A stretch of 19,939 nt of DNA, from assembly GCA_003667245.1 (NCBI GenBank), contig RCNN01000346.1:1-19939 (forward strand), given 5' to 3'. Within the stretch, counting starts at the first letter, position 1. Every line of letters starts with the position of its first letter. Under the pieces are notes generated by a model. That model saw only the letters and a program-made list of their open reading frames with translations, ran no database searches and was not told the origin of the DNA. This stretch comes from Heterostelium multicystogenum (taxonomy: Eukaryota > Evosea > Eumycetozoa > Acytosteliales > Acytosteliaceae). Below, piece by piece: positions 1-10,694 of this stretch. The translations under genes and the position numbers were made by a program.

Positions 1-832
1 AAATTTTGTTTTGAACATAAGGAACCAAAATTACAATCAGTGTACTAAATACGTTTTATAAAGAAGAAGAGCACATCCTTGTCCCGAGTGTAATGAGTTG
101 ATCGTCGTTGGAAAGGAAGATGATCTTGATACCGTCATTGTTCGCCATTTGGAAACTACCTGTGGACAAAAGTCGAATAAACCAAAGAAGCTTTGCATGC
201 ACTTTGAAAGGATGTAAAACAAAAGAATTTGTATCTGTAGTTTGTGATCAGTGTAAAGAAAACTATTGTTTCAAGTATGTTCAAATTACAATTTAATTAT
301 TACATCAATATATTAATGTACTCTTTAATCACTCTATAGGCATAGATTCCCAACAAGTCATAAATGCACACATCAACCAAAACCATCAAATACAACACCA
401 ACCTCATTATTTAAATCATTTGTAGCAGTGGCTCTAACACTACCAGTACAGTAAAGAAAACAACCACAACCACATCAACCTCGAGCAAGCCAAGTCCTGT
501 AAACTACAGGACTGAAGAAAAGAGACAACAAGATGAGCTGAGGGCAGTTAGAGCAAGACAACAAGAACAATATAAAGATTCTCAAGCAGAAATTAATGTA
601 CTTCTGACTAACGGCGAAATGATTTCACAAAAGTTTAAACTATAATGATTCATTCCGACAAATCCAACAGTTTATCAATCAAAATAGAACCGACGGCAAG
701 ACACCTTACGCAATCATATCAGAGAGCAACCCAACTCCATTTTCATCATACGATTTAGATTTGACTATACAAGAATTGAAAACTGGCGCCAAGTTCAACT
801 TTAGTTTTAGTAGTAAGTTAGATCAGATATGA
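1..832 (+). CDS. AN1-type zinc finger protein (ZFAND1/2-like), 5' end outside window
   Basis: The partial protein opens inside a first AN1 finger (FCFEHK, then CTKYVL). A CPECNELIVVGKEDD stretch follows, as in ZFAND proteins, then a second AN1 finger (CALKGCKTKEF-like, VVCDQCKENYCFKHRF, HKCTHQ). An intron at 275-339 (GTATGT...TAG, 65 nt) rejoins the frame exactly at CFK-HRF. Next come a Ser/Thr/Lys linker and a charged helix (RTEEKRQQDELRAVRARQQ). The C-terminal part (DGKTPYAIIS to LKTGAKFNFSFS) resembles the ubiquitin-like tail of ZFAND1 only weakly. ZFAND1/2 proteins act with p97/Cdc48 and the proteasome in stress responses; that role is inferred here. The reading frame changes near 20-30, 50-80, 205, 410, 635 and perhaps 825, so the true stop may be 830-832 or 855-857. 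The stop at 59-61 disappears if two flanking indels are assumed (KKKST then CPEC). Confidence 0.72.
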
Positions 833-979
833 AGATGGAGGAGTGGAGGTAGTGTAAATATAAATCAACCAAATCTCTGATATGAATATCAATGAATATC
901 AACAACACAATAATAATAATAATAATATCAATCATTAACCTTCATTTCCAATCATGTAATTATTAAACGTCAACTTTAT

Positions 980-985
980 AATAAA
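980..985 (+). terminator. Possible poly(A) signal AATAAA for the AN1 gene
   Basis: An AATAAA hexamer lies about 120-150 nt after the candidate stops of the AN1 zinc-finger gene. AT-rich sequence makes chance occurrence likely. Confidence 0.3.
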
Positions 986-1698
986 TAATATCCATTATTA
1001 TCTATATCTTTTGTTTTTTTTGATATTTAGAAGTTAGACACAGTGACAATAGGATTGAGAATCACAACATGAACGGTGGAAAAGCATCTTCGAATTTCTC
1101 TTTTTTTTAATCCGTTCACTTGGTTTGGTTAGACTAGTAGTTAAGATGAATTAAACGACAATATTGAAAATAATAATAATAATGATTGAAAGATTAAATA
1201 CCGTACCAATTGTGTCATTGCAGTTTATTGGTTGTTCTGTTAAAGGCATCTACAAGTTTCATTAGAAATTCGTACCTATTATTATTTGTGAATGTAGATT
1301 ATTGTAATACTTGATCAATTAGTGTTTTGATATTTCCTTAGATAAATTCCACGATATGAGGATATTATTGATTTTTGATGACGGCTGATGCGGCACCTCG
1401 CAACAATTTGTTTTTTGTCCCCAATGAATCGTCGCACTGCACTTCAATTTGTTGCTCTGACTTTTCCAATGACAAATCTCAACTAAACTATTAACAACGT
1501 GTTGTAAGCTCAACAAGATAAACACAAAAACTAATATTTAACATTAAAGTAATCTAATAATAATAATAATAAGTTTGATTCTTTATTTATTACAAGTAAA
1601 TTCATTATTAAATACCACCTAGTATTTTATTAGTTGTTGTAGTTGATTTAAGTAAAGTAATAATAAAATTTAAAGTTTGTAAGTATCGTATAAGTAAT

Positions 1699-1818
1699 AA
1701 CAATAGATCTATCTTGACAACAATAACAATATGTAGACAGGTAGTATAACAACACATTGGCACACATACACAATTCTCACACAATATGATGTATTAAATA
1801 ACAACAATAGATCTATCT
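1699..1818. repeat. 16-nt direct repeat pair
   Basis: The 16-mer AACAATAGATCTATCT occurs at 1699-1714 and again, identically, at 1803-1818, a 104-nt period. It contains the palindrome AGATCT. Its length exceeds that of neighbouring simple repeats; its function is unknown. Confidence 0.6.
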
Positions 1819-2421
1819 AAAATATCTTTTAATAATTATAATAATAATGTTGCGATATTTTACGTTATATTATAATATATTATAGATGTTAGTCGTATTT
1901 AATTTATACAACATTTTAAAATAACTTTAATACTCAAATTATTAATAATAATACATGTCGACCAAGTAAAAGACTTTGGCACATACTGGTGTATTTGACT
2001 GAATGACTGGTATTAACAATAATGTATTATTTTTGTGTTTGATTTTTTCAAATATCAAGGATGAAATTATTAATTAAAAAGATTATTTTTCTTTATAATC
2101 CTGATAAATCTGTTTCATTCTTGTTGTTGAATTTTTTCCAAGATAAAAAATAAAAACACAGCAGCAAAAGCAAACATCACTATTTGAGTTAACTTACCTG
2201 TCATTCATATTACTTAGATTCTTACAGCACAGCAGGTCATCGTTATCACATTAGCAGTAACGATAGATATAATAGATAGTGAGATAGATAGATACATACA
2301 TACAGTCTATTCATCAAGTGTTGCTGTAGAGATAGATAGGACAACATACAATCTCAATCAATCAATCTATCAATCATATTACACACACATTCAACAAACA
2401 TTAATAGTACATTACAGATTA

Positions 2422-2442
2422 ATGGTTGAAGATGGGAAATGA
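2422..2442 (+). other. Short upstream ORF overlapping the GTPase-LRR start codon
   Basis: ATG at 2422 opens a six-codon frame (MVEDGK) ending at TGA 2440-2442. It overlaps, out of frame, the proposed start ATG at 2432. Ribosomes starting here would have to reinitiate or leak past it, which could damp expression. Whether the transcript includes it is not shown by the sequence. Confidence 0.4.
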
Positions 2443-2835
2443 AGAAAGTAAAACAATGACTGTGAGAAATGTTGGCATTAATAATCTCAATAGTGGTGGT
2501 GTTGGCATGAACAATTCTGGTGCATCAGCAGGAAATATTAGGACATTGAGGTCAAAGTCAGTACCTGCACAACCAGTACATGGTTCAAAGCAATTGCAGC
2601 AACAGTCAAATCCAATTAAGTATCCAGTTTCCTCAGCTTCATCTGTATCAAACTCATATACACATCACTCTATATCTTCTGTCAATGAGAATGAGCCTGA
2701 CATATCGGATGACTACAGCTACAACAGTGCAAGCTCATCATACAATGACCTACAACAGCTAGTTTCATCTCAATCTCATTCAGATCTACAACCACAGCAA
2801 GTTAGCAGTAGTAAACTAAAAGTTAATACATATAG

Positions 2836-2867
<32 letters not shown>

Positions 2868-5148
2868 GCAATAGTAGTAATAGTAATAGTAATAATAGTA
2901 GTAGTAATAATAATAATAATCAAAAGAATACAAATAGTAATGATTATACAAATACATCTATTAGTAATATAATCGATTATAATAGTGAGGAATCGAGTGT
3001 TATTTTAAAAGAGTTTAAAGTTGATTGACAAGAATAGATATTGCTCCACTGTAAAGTGCGCGATTTTGGGAATGAATGGCGTTGGAAAGACCTCGTTCAT
3101 GAGGAGATTCTCGTCCGGTGAGTTTGATCCTGCAGAGACTACCACTATTGGCGCTATCAGAACTTTGCATACTATCCACTACAATTCGCTCTCACTCAAT
3201 CTCGAGATTTGGGACACTGGTGGACACGACAGACTCAAAGGACTGCTACCATTTTATTTAAAGAACTGTAACTGTATAATTGTGATGTTTGATATTAGCT
3301 CCCTCGACTCCTACCACCGATCGTTGGACACCCTGGCCAAGACCAAGAAGATGGTGCCAGAGGGTTCGATTTTCATTTTAGTTGCAAATAAACGTATGTA
3401 TAGTTGTGGACAGAGACCTGTAGCTTGATTTGGTCGTTATTAACAATCAAAACAAACAGTCGATCTAAGCACTAGAGTCGTATCACAGGTGGAAATTGCA
3501 AAAGGCATGCTCAGAATCAGAGATTGGACGTATCAGTTGGTGTGAAATATCAGCAAGAACAGGTTATCATATTCATGAGCCATTTCATATGATCTCACAG
3601 CACTTTACCACCATGATTGATGCACTGAGGACAAACCACAGAATCGAAAAGATACACAGCAAACTACAGTCGAATGGATATGCATCAAGCAGCCATGGAT
3701 CATCCAACTCTCTATTTAGCTTTGTCGAGTTTGAGGTCGGTGACGACACACAGAAATCTCTACCGATCACAAAGTCCGATTTGGCAATGATTAAAAACAA
3801 TATGTACACATGCACAGAGCGATCCTCCGAACAGTCGACCCTATGATTATTGTTCTGAAGCTCGATGTTCTCAAGATCATTATCGAGTCAACTGGAGGAC
3901 TACTTACCAAGTTGTTCAAGCGTTCGTTCACCTTTAAGGAGGTGGCCAATACCACATCGAGTAGTGGTGACTCACCCAATGCCAACTCTGACGATTTCAA
4001 CATAGCGGTGAATACAAAGGATCGTTTTGTCTGGTGGTCGATAAATATCATCCCAACGTATTGAGATTCGCAAGTTCTATTCACCAAAATACCACTTCCA
4101 GTCCTGTCTCTGACAAGCACGAGATAGTCCTGCTTTGTGACTATAGAGATCACCTTGTAAAAACTTTTAAATCAATATGCTCCGTTTCCATACCCATCAG
4201 TAAGTATCACAAACCCATGCCATTATGAGCAGCATATTGATAATTAATTGTTTATCTTATTCACAGGTGAAGGACACAAAGGTGGAGATAGAAACGACTT
4301 TTTCTTCAGCTACAAAGAATATCTTAAAGTCTACTCAAAAGAAGTTGATCCCAACATTGAATATCAAATACTGAATCCAGCCAGCCAGCCATTTAACAAT
4401 TTGGATCTAAGCAGGATTTTAAGAGACGACAAACATGTAACTATTAAAAACAAATCCTTGAAATGGAGAATTTATCATTGACCTATTGCATCTTTTAGAT
4501 TTTTGCCATTTCTAAATCAATTGAATGGAATGCTTCATTGACTACTTTAGATCTCTCTTACAATGGACTCGATAATATAGATCCAAAGGCAATTGCAGAA
4601 CTCTTCAATACAATATCAAACTCGGTTTCAATAGTCAACTTGGATCTTACAAGTAATAATCTTGGTGGCTCCAGGCTTAGGAATATTTTAATTGGTATAT
4701 ATAGAATTGAATCAATGTATTCCTTCCCAACTCCAATATACTAATCACTTTTCATTATTCTTCAAATTCAATAGAATTTATTAAACCATCATTGAAGTTG
4801 AAATCCTGATATTGAACAACAATGATTTGTGTAGTCACACCAATTTAATTTCACAGTCGCTTTCATCCAACAGCCATCTGGTTTCACTTGGACTAGCTAA
4901 CAATAATATCGTAAATGACAATGCTCAGGCCATATCTCAGATGTTGCAGTGCAATACGACACTGGAGGTACTCGACCTTTCAAACAATTTAATTGAAGAA
5001 GAAGGAGCCTTGTTTTTAAGAAAGGCATTCGATAGATCATCTCCTAAACCCAACAAAACTTTGCACAAACTCCATTTATCAAAACAACAAAGTATCTCAA
5101 AACAGTCTACACTTACTTCAAGCTTTATTATCAACTCCAAAGTCGTAA
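2432..5148 (+). CDS. N-myristoylated Ras-like GTPase with C-terminal RI-type leucine-rich repeats
   Basis: About 813 residues in five exons; introns 3394-3459, 4200-4266, 4437-4498 and 4695-4774 all restore frame. ATG 2432 is chosen because it gives MGNEESK, a good N-myristoylation signal (Gly2, Ser6). Residues 1 to about 198 are low-complexity Ser/Asn/Gln. The GTPase domain follows: P-loop GMNGVGKTS, switch I TTIGA, G3 WDTGGHDRL, G4 NKLD split by intron 1, G5 EISARTG. A middle segment of about 200 residues (SFTFKEVANT, VVDKYHPNVLRF, EIVLLCDYRDHL) has no clear family. About six RI-like LRRs end the protein: LTTLDLSYNGL, IVNLDLTSNNL, ILILNNNDL, LVSLGLANNNI, LEVLDLSNNLI and a last one near QNNKVSQNSL. 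No COR or kinase domain is visible, so it is not a typical Roco protein. Frame breaks lie near 3015, 3500, 3835, 4030, 4808 and 5085. A membrane-bound signalling scaffold is inferred. Confidence 0.8.
2835..2923 (+). repeat. AAT/AGT trinucleotide tract coding for poly-Asn/Ser
   Basis: Interspersed AAT and AGT codons encode an Asn/Ser run in the disordered head of the GTPase-LRR protein. Such tracts are typical of dictyostelid proteins and prone to length change. Confidence 0.85.
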
Positions 5149-5199
5149 ACATCCAATCCAACATTCCACATTGATTCAGCCAACTCTCACACTTAGATT

Positions 5200-5205
5200 A
5201 ATAAA
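5200..5205 (+). terminator. Poly(A) signal AATAAA of the GTPase-LRR gene
   Basis: AATAAA about 52 nt after the proposed stop at 5146-5148, a normal distance for a short dictyostelid 3' UTR. It supports placing the gene end there. Confidence 0.5.
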
Positions 5206-5312
5206 TTGATGTTTCATCAATGATGGGATATATAATTTTAACAACATGGAGTCATAATGAAACCAAACATTCAATTTAGAATCATCATCATGTGGCTCTA
5301 CATCCACAATCA

Positions 5313-5408
5313 TTATGAATAGTTCGCCTCGTTGACCTTGGTCACCACGGCCAGTAGTTTCTCTTTCGAGAAAATGAGATTGTCAATGGAGTTCCCAACT
5401 CTATAAGC
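5313..5408 (-). other. Possible minus-strand terminal exon, identity unknown
   Basis: On the minus strand, after a plausible acceptor (AATATTTAG at 5409-5417), 31 codons run AYRVGNSIDNLIFSKEKLL... to NEANYS and a TAA at 5313-5315. Codon use is G/C-ending (GCC GTG GTG ACC AAG GTC) like real exons in this window and unlike the AT-rich flanks. An alternative frame stays open further, to TGA at 5176-5178, reading LERETTGRGDQGQRGE and then IMIVDVEPHDDD. I recognise neither, and I found no convincing upstream exon in 5409-5940. It could be a broken gene relic, the tail of an unrecognised small gene, or chance. Confidence 0.25.
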
Positions 5409-5940
5409 CTAAATATTATTAATACTTTTACTTAATAATATTTCTTAATGAAATGGTGTAATTTTAATTTCAATTTCAATTTCGAAAACCGTTATCATAT
5501 TTAGACATCAAGTATACATGATCATGATGATATTGTTCAGTTTGATAACTGTTTTACTATTGTTATATTTGCAGCATAATCTAATCTGGAAACATTGGAA
5601 TTTTATTAAAAAAAAGAATTTGTATGTTTCAATAGTCTTAAACAAATTCTTTTTTAAATATTTATTGAATTTTATTGTTATTATTGTTTTTCTTTGAGAT
5701 GGACAAGAAATAATGAAACAACTCAATCTCGAACATTATTGAAAATATTAGCTAGTATATAACTATTCCGATTCTTGTTGTAAACTCACATACAATTTGT
5801 CTTGTTAAACCAATTTTTATTAATTCATGGTTCACGTTAATTGATAGTTTTTTAAAATATTTTTTCAATGAATTTCAAGTCATTTTCCTTCTTTCTTTAA
5901 AATTTAATTTATATCTATGTTTTAAAAGATAAAGATAGCA
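5409..5940. other. AT-rich intergenic DNA, presumed promoter of the phosducin-like gene
   Basis: Very AT-rich, with T-runs and short ATTTCA repeats (about 5466-5482). Open frames here are low-complexity Ile/Lys/Phe/Asn translations and are not called. The part nearest 5941 presumably drives the phosducin-like gene. Confidence 0.5.
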
Positions 5941-7007
5941 ATGAGTGATCCAGTATATAAGAATGAATTGGCTATGTTTTTTGGAGATACTCCAGAAGTA
6001 GATGATAAAAGACTTAACGACAGTGGAGATGAAAAGGACAACGGTGACCCTTCGGATGACGATAATAGCGATTGTTGTGACGATTTCATTCCACCACCAC
6101 CTGATAATGAGACCGGAGGATTTGTATGTCAAATGTTAATAGGGCAAGCAAGAGAATAATAGCTAACAAGTTGGTGTCTTGTTTAGGATATGATGCCAAA
6201 AGAGCTTTTGAAAAGAGCTGGAAGAGGAAACACCGGTGTAAAGGGTGTCTTGGCTGACTATGCAGAGTTCAAAGAGAACCAAAGACAAGAGTATCTAATG
6301 AAACAAGAAATGAATAAACAGATGCTAAAGAAGATGTGCATAACAATAAATGACCAGCCACAGCAGGAGGAAGAGGAAGAAGAAGACGAAGATCTGAAGA
6401 GATTAAGAGAAAAAAGATTAGCACAGCTCAAAGCAAACTCAAAGGGTTCTGCCTCAGTGCCCAGAGCCAAGACATTTGGTTATCTAAAGCAAATCTCACA
6501 GAGAGTATGTCGACGAAATCGACAATGAACCACCCAATGTATTTGTAATAGTACATCTTTATAAAAATGTAACTTTCAAGTTGAACACTATAGCAATCTT
6601 ATCTTTTGCTAACCGATCATTATATCTCAATAACAGTATATACCTGAATGTATTTTGTTGAATCAACAACTATCGCAATTGGCAGTTAAATATAATCATA
6701 TCAAATTTTTTGAAAATCGTTTCTACCGATGCAAAGGCAGACTATCATGACGAAGCACTACCGACCTTGCTGGTGTATATTGGCGGCAAGCTCTTGGTAT
6801 CGTTCATCCCAATCACTCAAGAGTTGGAAAAGAATTTCGTTAAAGGAAGATTTGGAGCTGTTGTTGGCAAGCTATGATATCATCCCAGATCCAATCAAAG
6901 CACAAAGATGGGAACACTCACTCAGCGATAAGAAAGCAACTTACAATATGTCTCATTATGGTGATGATGAAGATGAAGAAGAGGAAGACGATGACGGTGA
7001 ATATTAA
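5941..7007 (+). CDS. phlp1: Phosducin-like protein 1 (G-beta-gamma folding co-chaperone)
   Basis: About 311 residues in three exons; introns 6124-6186 and 6569-6636. The acidic N-terminus (GDEKDNGDPSDDDNSD) is followed by the phosducin helix-1 motif (TGVKGVLADYAEFK), which is PhLP1-like (TGPKGV) and not PhLP2-like. A charged coiled segment (QQEEEEEEDEDLKRLREKR) leads into the thioredoxin-like domain: FGYLKQIS, REYVDEIDNEPPNVFVIVHL, LLNQQLSQLAVKYNHIKF, IVSTDAKADYHDEALPTLL, VYIGGKLLVSFIPITQEL, KEDLELLLASYDIIPDP. The tail is acidic (DDEDEEEEDDDGEY). Length matches human PDCL. PhLP1 works with the CCT chaperonin to assemble G-protein beta-gamma dimers in the cytosol, so it would be needed for chemoattractant signalling in Dictyostelium. 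Breaks: lost AG in the AGAG run near 6500, an extra T in the T6 run at 6706-6711, and an extra base at 6842-6846. It is tail-to-tail with the mannosidase, with 55 nt between stops. Confidence 0.9.
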
Positions 7008-7024
7008 ACTATAAAGGTTAAATC

Positions 7025-7030
7025 TTTATT
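7025..7030 (-). terminator. Poly(A) signal (AATAAA on minus strand) of the mannosidase gene
   Basis: TTTATT on the plus strand, 33 nt beyond the mannosidase stop and only 18 nt beyond the phosducin-like stop. The two 3' UTRs therefore almost certainly overlap. Confidence 0.45.
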
Positions 7031-7062
7031 TTTATCGTTTTACATTAAAATCTATATCTATG

Positions 7063-9126
<2,064 letters not shown>

Positions 9127-9362
9127 CTTGATAGTATTTATACTTAAATAAGTAAATAAAAGACCAGTTGTAATTAAACAATATTATCTCTCAATTTTCA
9201 ATTTAAAAACACACAATTTAAAATTTGAAAAATACCAAAATTTGAGGGGGACCATGACACATCATTCTTGCAACCTATCTTAGTTCCAAACCTGTTTGTC
9301 ATCTTTATACAGATAATAAGAATAAGCAACTGGATAAAATTAACAGCTGACTAATTGATACA

Positions 9363-9368
9363 TTTATT
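9363..9368 (-). terminator. Poly(A) signal (AATAAA on minus strand) of the FAM50 gene
   Basis: TTTATT on the plus strand lies 16 nt beyond the FAM50 stop codon. The FAM50 3' end therefore faces the mannosidase promoter, which occupies the 257 nt between the two genes. Confidence 0.45.
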
Positions 9369-9383
9369 GTGATATTTATAATT

Positions 9384-10481
9384 TTAGTGTTTTGTTATTT
9401 TATCTGAAATTGTATATTTATCTCTGATAACATTTGGATCATAAACTTCCCATCTAGATGCTGGGAAAATATGTTTATTTTTTCATACCAAGACTTCTCC
9501 ACAACCTTGGCAGCATGTGTCTAAGATGATGATTTAATTAGTATCATTTACCAACAGTAAATGCAATCTCAACTTGACTTACCTCATCTTTTTCAACGGT
9601 AGCATCGGAAACCAATCTAATATCTTCATGTACATCGAATTTAAATAAAGGACCACTCTTACCTCTTGCTTTCTCAATGATCAAATCATAAAAAGAATAG
9701 TTCTATATATTCATTAGGATAGGGTTCAGAAATGAAGTTAGTTGATACATACATGTGGAATAATTAAATCTTCTTTAATAAATAATAAATGATCTACTGA
9801 GACACCACGCAACTCCTTAAACTCCTGTCTTGCCATCTCTAAAAATTTCTCAATCGAGGTACCCTTGGTGCATTGTAACACTCTACGATGACCACTTCCA
9901 TCCCAATAACTGTATGTAATTTCCACCACCTCTGCTTTGATTTTATTTTGTTCTTCTGTCCACTGTTTTGCAAGTCTCTCTCGCTCCAATCGCTCTTGTT
10001 CTTCGCGCTCTTTATCGGGAAGGAACTCTGTATTTATGGTTGGATCTTTTCCAAGTTTAAAGCTCTTTGCACTGTTTACGCTTTCATCATTATTCTCACT
10101 GCCATTCTCTTGCTCTTCATTGTCATCTTCCACATCAAAAGACAGTTTACTCTTTGCCACTTTTTGTTGTTTCTTCTTTTTCTGATTGATCGCACTTGGA
10201 GATGCACGCTTCTTCTCTTCTGTCACTATAGATTTGCCAGCAGATGCATCGCCTTTCATATTATTAGCAAACTCTGACATTGAAACCAGACCAACATTCT
10301 TAAAAGCATTAGAAGTATCACTGACAGACTCAAACTTTTGATTGATATTGACAACAGATGTCTTAGCCTCTTCCTTCATCTTTTCTTTTAGTTTATTCAG
10401 CTCCTTCTGTTCATTTTCCCTCTGCTTCTCAAGCATTCTTATTCTCATTCCATCTCCAGAGCCACCTTTGTATTCCGCCAT
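9384..10481 (-). CDS. FAM50/XAP5 family nuclear protein
   Basis: About 328 residues in three exons; introns 9703-9752 (50 nt) and 9521-9582. ATG 10481 gives [20 protein letters not shown], typical of the family. A charged Lys/Glu-rich N-terminal half with basic patches ([20 protein letters not shown]) precedes the conserved XAP5 core: [127 protein letters not shown]50 proteins are conserved eukaryotic nuclear proteins linked to pre-mRNA splicing and, in plants, to clock control; the role here is inferred. Length is close to human FAM50A. The only break seen is one A missing from an A-run (plus-strand T6 at 9478-9483), so this is the cleanest gene in the window. It is divergent from the methyltransferase gene. 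Confidence 0.95.
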
Positions 10482-10694
10482 TCTTATCTATCTCTACAAC
10501 TTTTGACAATACTGATTCTTGTTACCAATGTCTTGCATAATTTCACTTTGCAGACCAAATTACTCAGTTACAAATCTATTTTTTCACAAATTTAAATTTT
10601 TTGTCACTACTCTGGGCAAAAAACGAATCGTTATGAATGCCGATCTTACCTACATTTACACTGGTCACTACACAAACCGATATAGATAGAAACA
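10482..10694. promoter_or_regulatory. Divergent promoter between FAM50 and the lysine methyltransferase
   Basis: Only 213 nt separate the FAM50 start (10481, minus) from the methyltransferase start (10695, plus), so both promoters and 5' UTRs must share it. It contains an AT-rich core with a T-run (about 10570-10605) flanked by less AT-rich sequence. No specific factor site is recognised. Confidence 0.6.

Larger units (their letters stand above)
833..2421. other. Long AT-rich intergenic region
   Basis: About 1.6 kb without a supported gene. It holds TAA/AAT microsatellites (near 908-930, 1167-1185, 1557-1573), AT-palindromic stretches (about 1858-1885), and, just before the next gene, GATA/GATAGATA and CAATCAAT short tandem repeats (about 2262-2375). 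The last look like promoter or 5' UTR sequence of the GTPase-LRR gene. A more GC-rich island lies at about 1370-1470. A 68-codon open frame on the minus strand there has no recognisable domain and I do not call it. Confidence 0.6.

Noticed and set aside
1..832. AN1 zinc-finger gene as a pseudogene with an in-frame stop at 59-61
   Set aside because: The stop vanishes if two adjacent one-base indels are allowed, and the same kind of indel is found in all other genes, so gene-specific decay is not needed.
1319..1525. Minus-strand 68-codon open frame
   Set aside because: No domain, no splice partners and no family resemblance.
2188..2202. U1-snRNA-like ACTTACCTG string
   Set aside because: No further U1 sequence or structure follows; it is simply the complement of a splice-donor-like word.
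2432..5148. Calling the GTPase-LRR gene a Roco protein
   Set aside because: No COR or kinase domain is visible, and the LRRs lie after rather than before the GTPase domain.
5508..5726. Minus-strand 72-codon open frame in AT-rich DNA
   Set aside because: Composition is only Ile/Lys/Phe/Asn from AT bias; no motif is present.
9888..10277. Plus-strand hydrophobic open frame opposite FAM50
   Set aside because: It is the antisense shadow of the Lys/Glu-rich FAM50 coding sequence.
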